Below are positions 5,301 to 5,903 of a stretch of DNA of 5,903 nucleotides, in pieces. The position numbers and the translations under genes are program-made. Each line of letters begins with the position of its first letter. Position 1 is the stretch's first letter. The stretch is taken from positions 1-5,903 of the forward strand of contig JAGOBX010000249.1 in assembly GCA_017999075.1 (NCBI GenBank). Reading direction: 5' to 3'. Below the pieces are notes generated by a model. The model saw nothing but the letters and a program-made list of their open reading frames with translations, had not been told where the DNA came from and did not search any database. The stretch is from Candidatus Babelota bacterium. Lineage in GTDB: Bacteria; JAGOBX01.

Positions 5301-5903
5301 ATTAAACCAAATATTTTCCGCCGGCTGCGCTACAAACCATTCTCCGTCCTTTGCGCTCTGCGCTTTATACTCTGCAATGATTACAGGCGCAGTTTTGTCA
5401 ATGTTTATGTTATCCACTGAGAACACCGAGGTATTTCCAGCTAAGTCTTGCGCTATCCACAACGCTGATTGATTCGCGCCTTCATTTGCCAACATTATAA
5501 CCTTCGAACTTTCCACCACTCCAGTTGCATCGCTTGCCGTAAACGTTACTCTTACGTCTTTATTAAACCAGGTATTTTCAGCAGGCTGAACTGCCTGCCA
5601 GTCTACATTCTCTGCGTCCTGTACGCTGCACTCTGCACTTATCGCTGGCTCAGTCTTATCTATCGTAAACGATACGCTCTCGCTCGTCGTATTTCCCGCT
5701 AAATCAGTAGCTGTCAATATCGTTGTGTAATTTCCTTCGTTTATAAAAATCGTATCGCCTGATACTACGCATTCCTCATTAACCGAATAACTTAAAATCA
5801 CATCTTGATTAGTCGGCGTAACAACAGAAATAATCGTTAATACAGGCGCTGTCTTATCAATATTAATTTTATCCACTGAGAACACCGAGGTATTTCCAGC
5901 TAA
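2352..5903 (-). CDS. Large secreted or surface protein with tandem Ig-like (OmpL47-like) domains, N-terminus outside window
   Basis: The frame is open to the right edge, so at least 1183 codons are present and the true start, with any signal peptide, is missing. A GTG at 5883-5885 is the valine of a repeat and not a start. Residues here count from that codon. Residues 1-525 are Ig-like domains of about 67-95 residues with IDKTAPV starts and DLAGNT ends. WFN-x-x-V...F-T-ASD cores occur at 106, 193 and 280, and the two domains before residue 525 resemble OmpL47-type units. Residues 530-870 alternate hydrophobic strands and helices. They include LLVWLN near 540, MMMILGEH near 601, an acidic helix, then YAGGGFIGSMF, and a late FGEGKTVYFAFDL near 836. 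This resembles the Rossmann-type fold of class I glutamine-amidotransferase-like domains, but no catalytic triad is assigned. Residues 880-1100 look beta-rich, and 1105-1177 is charged and helical. A role in adhesion or extracellular structure is inferred. Export through the machine of the co-transcribed ATPase is possible but unproven. Confidence 0.9.
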   Translation of the reverse strand, partial: LAGNTSVFSVDKINIDKTAPVLTIISVVTPTNQDVILSYSVNEECVVSGDTIFINEGNYTTILTATDLAGNTTSESVSFTIDKTEPAISAECSVQDAENVDWQAVQPAENTWFNKDVRVTFTASDATGVVESSKVIMLANEGANQSALWIAQDLAGNTSVFSVDNINIDKTAPVIIAEYKAQSAKDGEWFVAQPAENIWFNGNIKVIFTASDLSGLMEYTKEIILSSEGSNQSASWIAQDLAGNTSVISVDKINIDKTAPVISSKCRIQSTDTENWALVYPSENIWFNQNVQVAFSASDALSGMTQSSEYRILIEGKGQNAEWIATDLAGNTSVSSVDNINIDLTKSVSEILISEPKYGTNPVFINDSTQIIIKCTDVLSGVFGIEYSIDDSTIIAVQTTECNVKGTGGWSTGAHTFKYRSIDISKNIEDWNNVNIIVDKTVPLLLLSIEYSNDSQTEIIKESRFTITAIDSGTGAGIDQIYYKINDGEYLEYDLPFTISNIDSGIVTLQYKAVDMLGNLSPEYSRQFTMIDALAGDISITSSGKLLVWLNYQKQGNNLKVKVDNGYKIVPEDLISNIMNSLKIPGYAIVQDKDEFLKKLRSNSYDMMMILGEHNRFSEYEEDEIREHIYAGGGFIGSMFKDIAADCLRQRKWRYRHHTYTQPSKGYDFYGAKINNKMRSENDRLMNLVSTPVTEAGSMTVQGEVYKVQLSAYTAAQAGGFCELNPAPSGIVFVDCKYLPNTNGDTVRIELSSGASIFDSVEGIGPFDFTIDGTKLPDEVLNSTTKIKVYDIANHKIFDESINTSGTSHSTVEPGDIIDGDIKIIDVTPVSNQSPVILMNSFGEGKTVYFAFDLSAVLESATYNIISNFIRRSIDYIRPDNAAAFSGSEILSVITASPKIMPLQLLGVKMLPEGFEIKQILDRGTLSADEISYITQSQIAKDSETEFRAILNMPLTAGEYEISGRLEYLLHGNYFTHPPFNNLKAEISIDFDYATSYDYIISNLENLPNFDDVTRIKTYGKKLKIGDKFGAFEIIALTYKHPHHNRCWGWRELTSITLKYSGEASRVQVFRRNRVRIADFTGLSNGSLITITGNNILPVQIYLLEGGSSFEVLSYQDLRIIDRAINDLQYLRNRPENTNSQILYKIERLGRIIRDIQKLEGAEIDDIRRDLGLLMFMYERKMN
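2363..2368 (-). promoter_or_regulatory. Distant Shine-Dalgarno-like site for the ATPase gene
   Basis: AAAGGA on the minus strand lies inside the last codons of the upstream gene, 13 nt before the ATPase ATG. That is longer than the usual 5-9 nt. With the stop and start codons only 2 nt apart (TAA-CT-ATG), initiation probably relies on ribosomes finishing the upstream gene. Confidence 0.45.
4884..4907 (-). repeat. In-frame match to the hairpin core, coding copy a (TSVSSVDNI)
   Basis: The 24 bases on the minus strand match the plus-strand core of hairpin copy C (404-427) at 23 of 24 positions. They match copies A and B at 22 of 24. Here they encode the linker segment SVSSVDNI between two Ig-like domains. 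This is the best of four coding matches. Confidence 0.75.
5145..5168 (-). repeat. In-frame match to the hairpin core, coding copy b (TSVISVDKI)
   Basis: Exactly 261 bp from copy a. It matches the core of hairpin copies A/B at 20 of 24 positions and encodes SVISVDKI at the same place in the domain linker. Confidence 0.6.
5406..5429 (-). repeat. In-frame match to the hairpin core, coding copy c (TSVFSVDNI)
   Basis: Another 261 bp on. It matches the core of hairpin copies A/B at 20 of 24 positions. From 5412 it is identical over 33 bases to the segment starting at 5871, showing recent shared ancestry between linkers. Confidence 0.6.
5865..5888 (-). repeat. In-frame match to the hairpin core, coding copy d (TSVFSVDKI)
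   Basis: It matches the core of hairpin copies A/B at 21 of 24 positions. It lies 459 bp from copy c, because one domain in between (linker near 5660-5700, SESVSFTIDKT) lacks the motif. The frame continues past the window edge, so more copies may follow. Confidence 0.6.

Larger units (their letters stand above)
4914..5693 (-). repeat. Three tandem Ig-like coding repeats of 86, 87 and 87 codons
   Basis: Units at 5436-5693, 5175-5435 and 4914-5174 each run from an N-T-(T/S) after DLAG to the next DLAG. All three carry an IDKT-(A/E)-P start, a P-(A/S)-EN-x-WFN motif, a V-x-F-(T/S)-ASD core and an (A/S/N)-x-WIA-(Q/T)-DLAGN end. The near-constant length points to internal duplication. The domain to the right is shorter (67 codons) and differs in its core. 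The domain to the left switches to an OmpL47-like form. Confidence 0.85.

Noticed and set aside
5883-5885. GTG as start codon of the large gene
   Set aside because: It is the conserved valine of the TSV linker repeat; the same frame continues as LAGNTS to the window edge, so the gene starts further right.

Overview
This AT-rich window has every supported gene on the minus strand, so it reads right to left. It uses the standard genetic code and looks like accessory or surface-related DNA from a bacterium. A GspE/PulE-type secretion or pilus ATPase, a very large Ig-like repeat protein, and GxxExxY genes flanked by short 9-nt-period hairpin repeats suggest a Gram-negative-type lineage. The mix recalls uncultured candidate phyla (Omnitrophota, Elusimicrobiota and similar), but the sequence alone cannot fix the taxon.

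Right part (2352-5903): one long open frame, cut by the right edge of the window, encodes at least 1183 residues of a probable secreted or surface protein. Its upstream half is tandem Ig-like (OmpL47-like) domains, three of them with an almost exact 87-residue period. A middle section has a glutamine-amidotransferase-like (Rossmann-type) look, followed by beta-rich sections and a helical C-terminus.

Middle (910-2349): a complete 479-residue GspE/PulE/PilB-family ATPase starts 2 nt after the large gene stops, so the two are almost certainly co-transcribed and probably translationally coupled. No other secretion or pilus gene is in view.

Left part (1-909): a complete GxxExxY gene (459-827, PD-(D/E)XK nuclease-like fold) and the first 19 codons of a second copy (1-57). 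Each is preceded by a nested hairpin repeat (76-139 and 846-909), and a third hairpin copy (394-457) follows the complete gene. The two copies plus their upstream hairpins match at 138 of 139 positions. The similarity stops at the outer end of the hairpin, which in the right copy touches the ATPase stop codon. The 140-393 spacer is very AT-rich and carries other degenerate short-period motifs but no gene.

The most unusual observation joins the two ends of the window. A 24-nt core of the intergenic hairpin recurs, in frame, in the linkers between the Ig-like domains of the large protein, with 20 to 23 of 24 positions matching. There it encodes the TSV-x-SVD-x-I segment. This suggests that a mobile or repetitive intergenic element and the coding repeats share ancestry.
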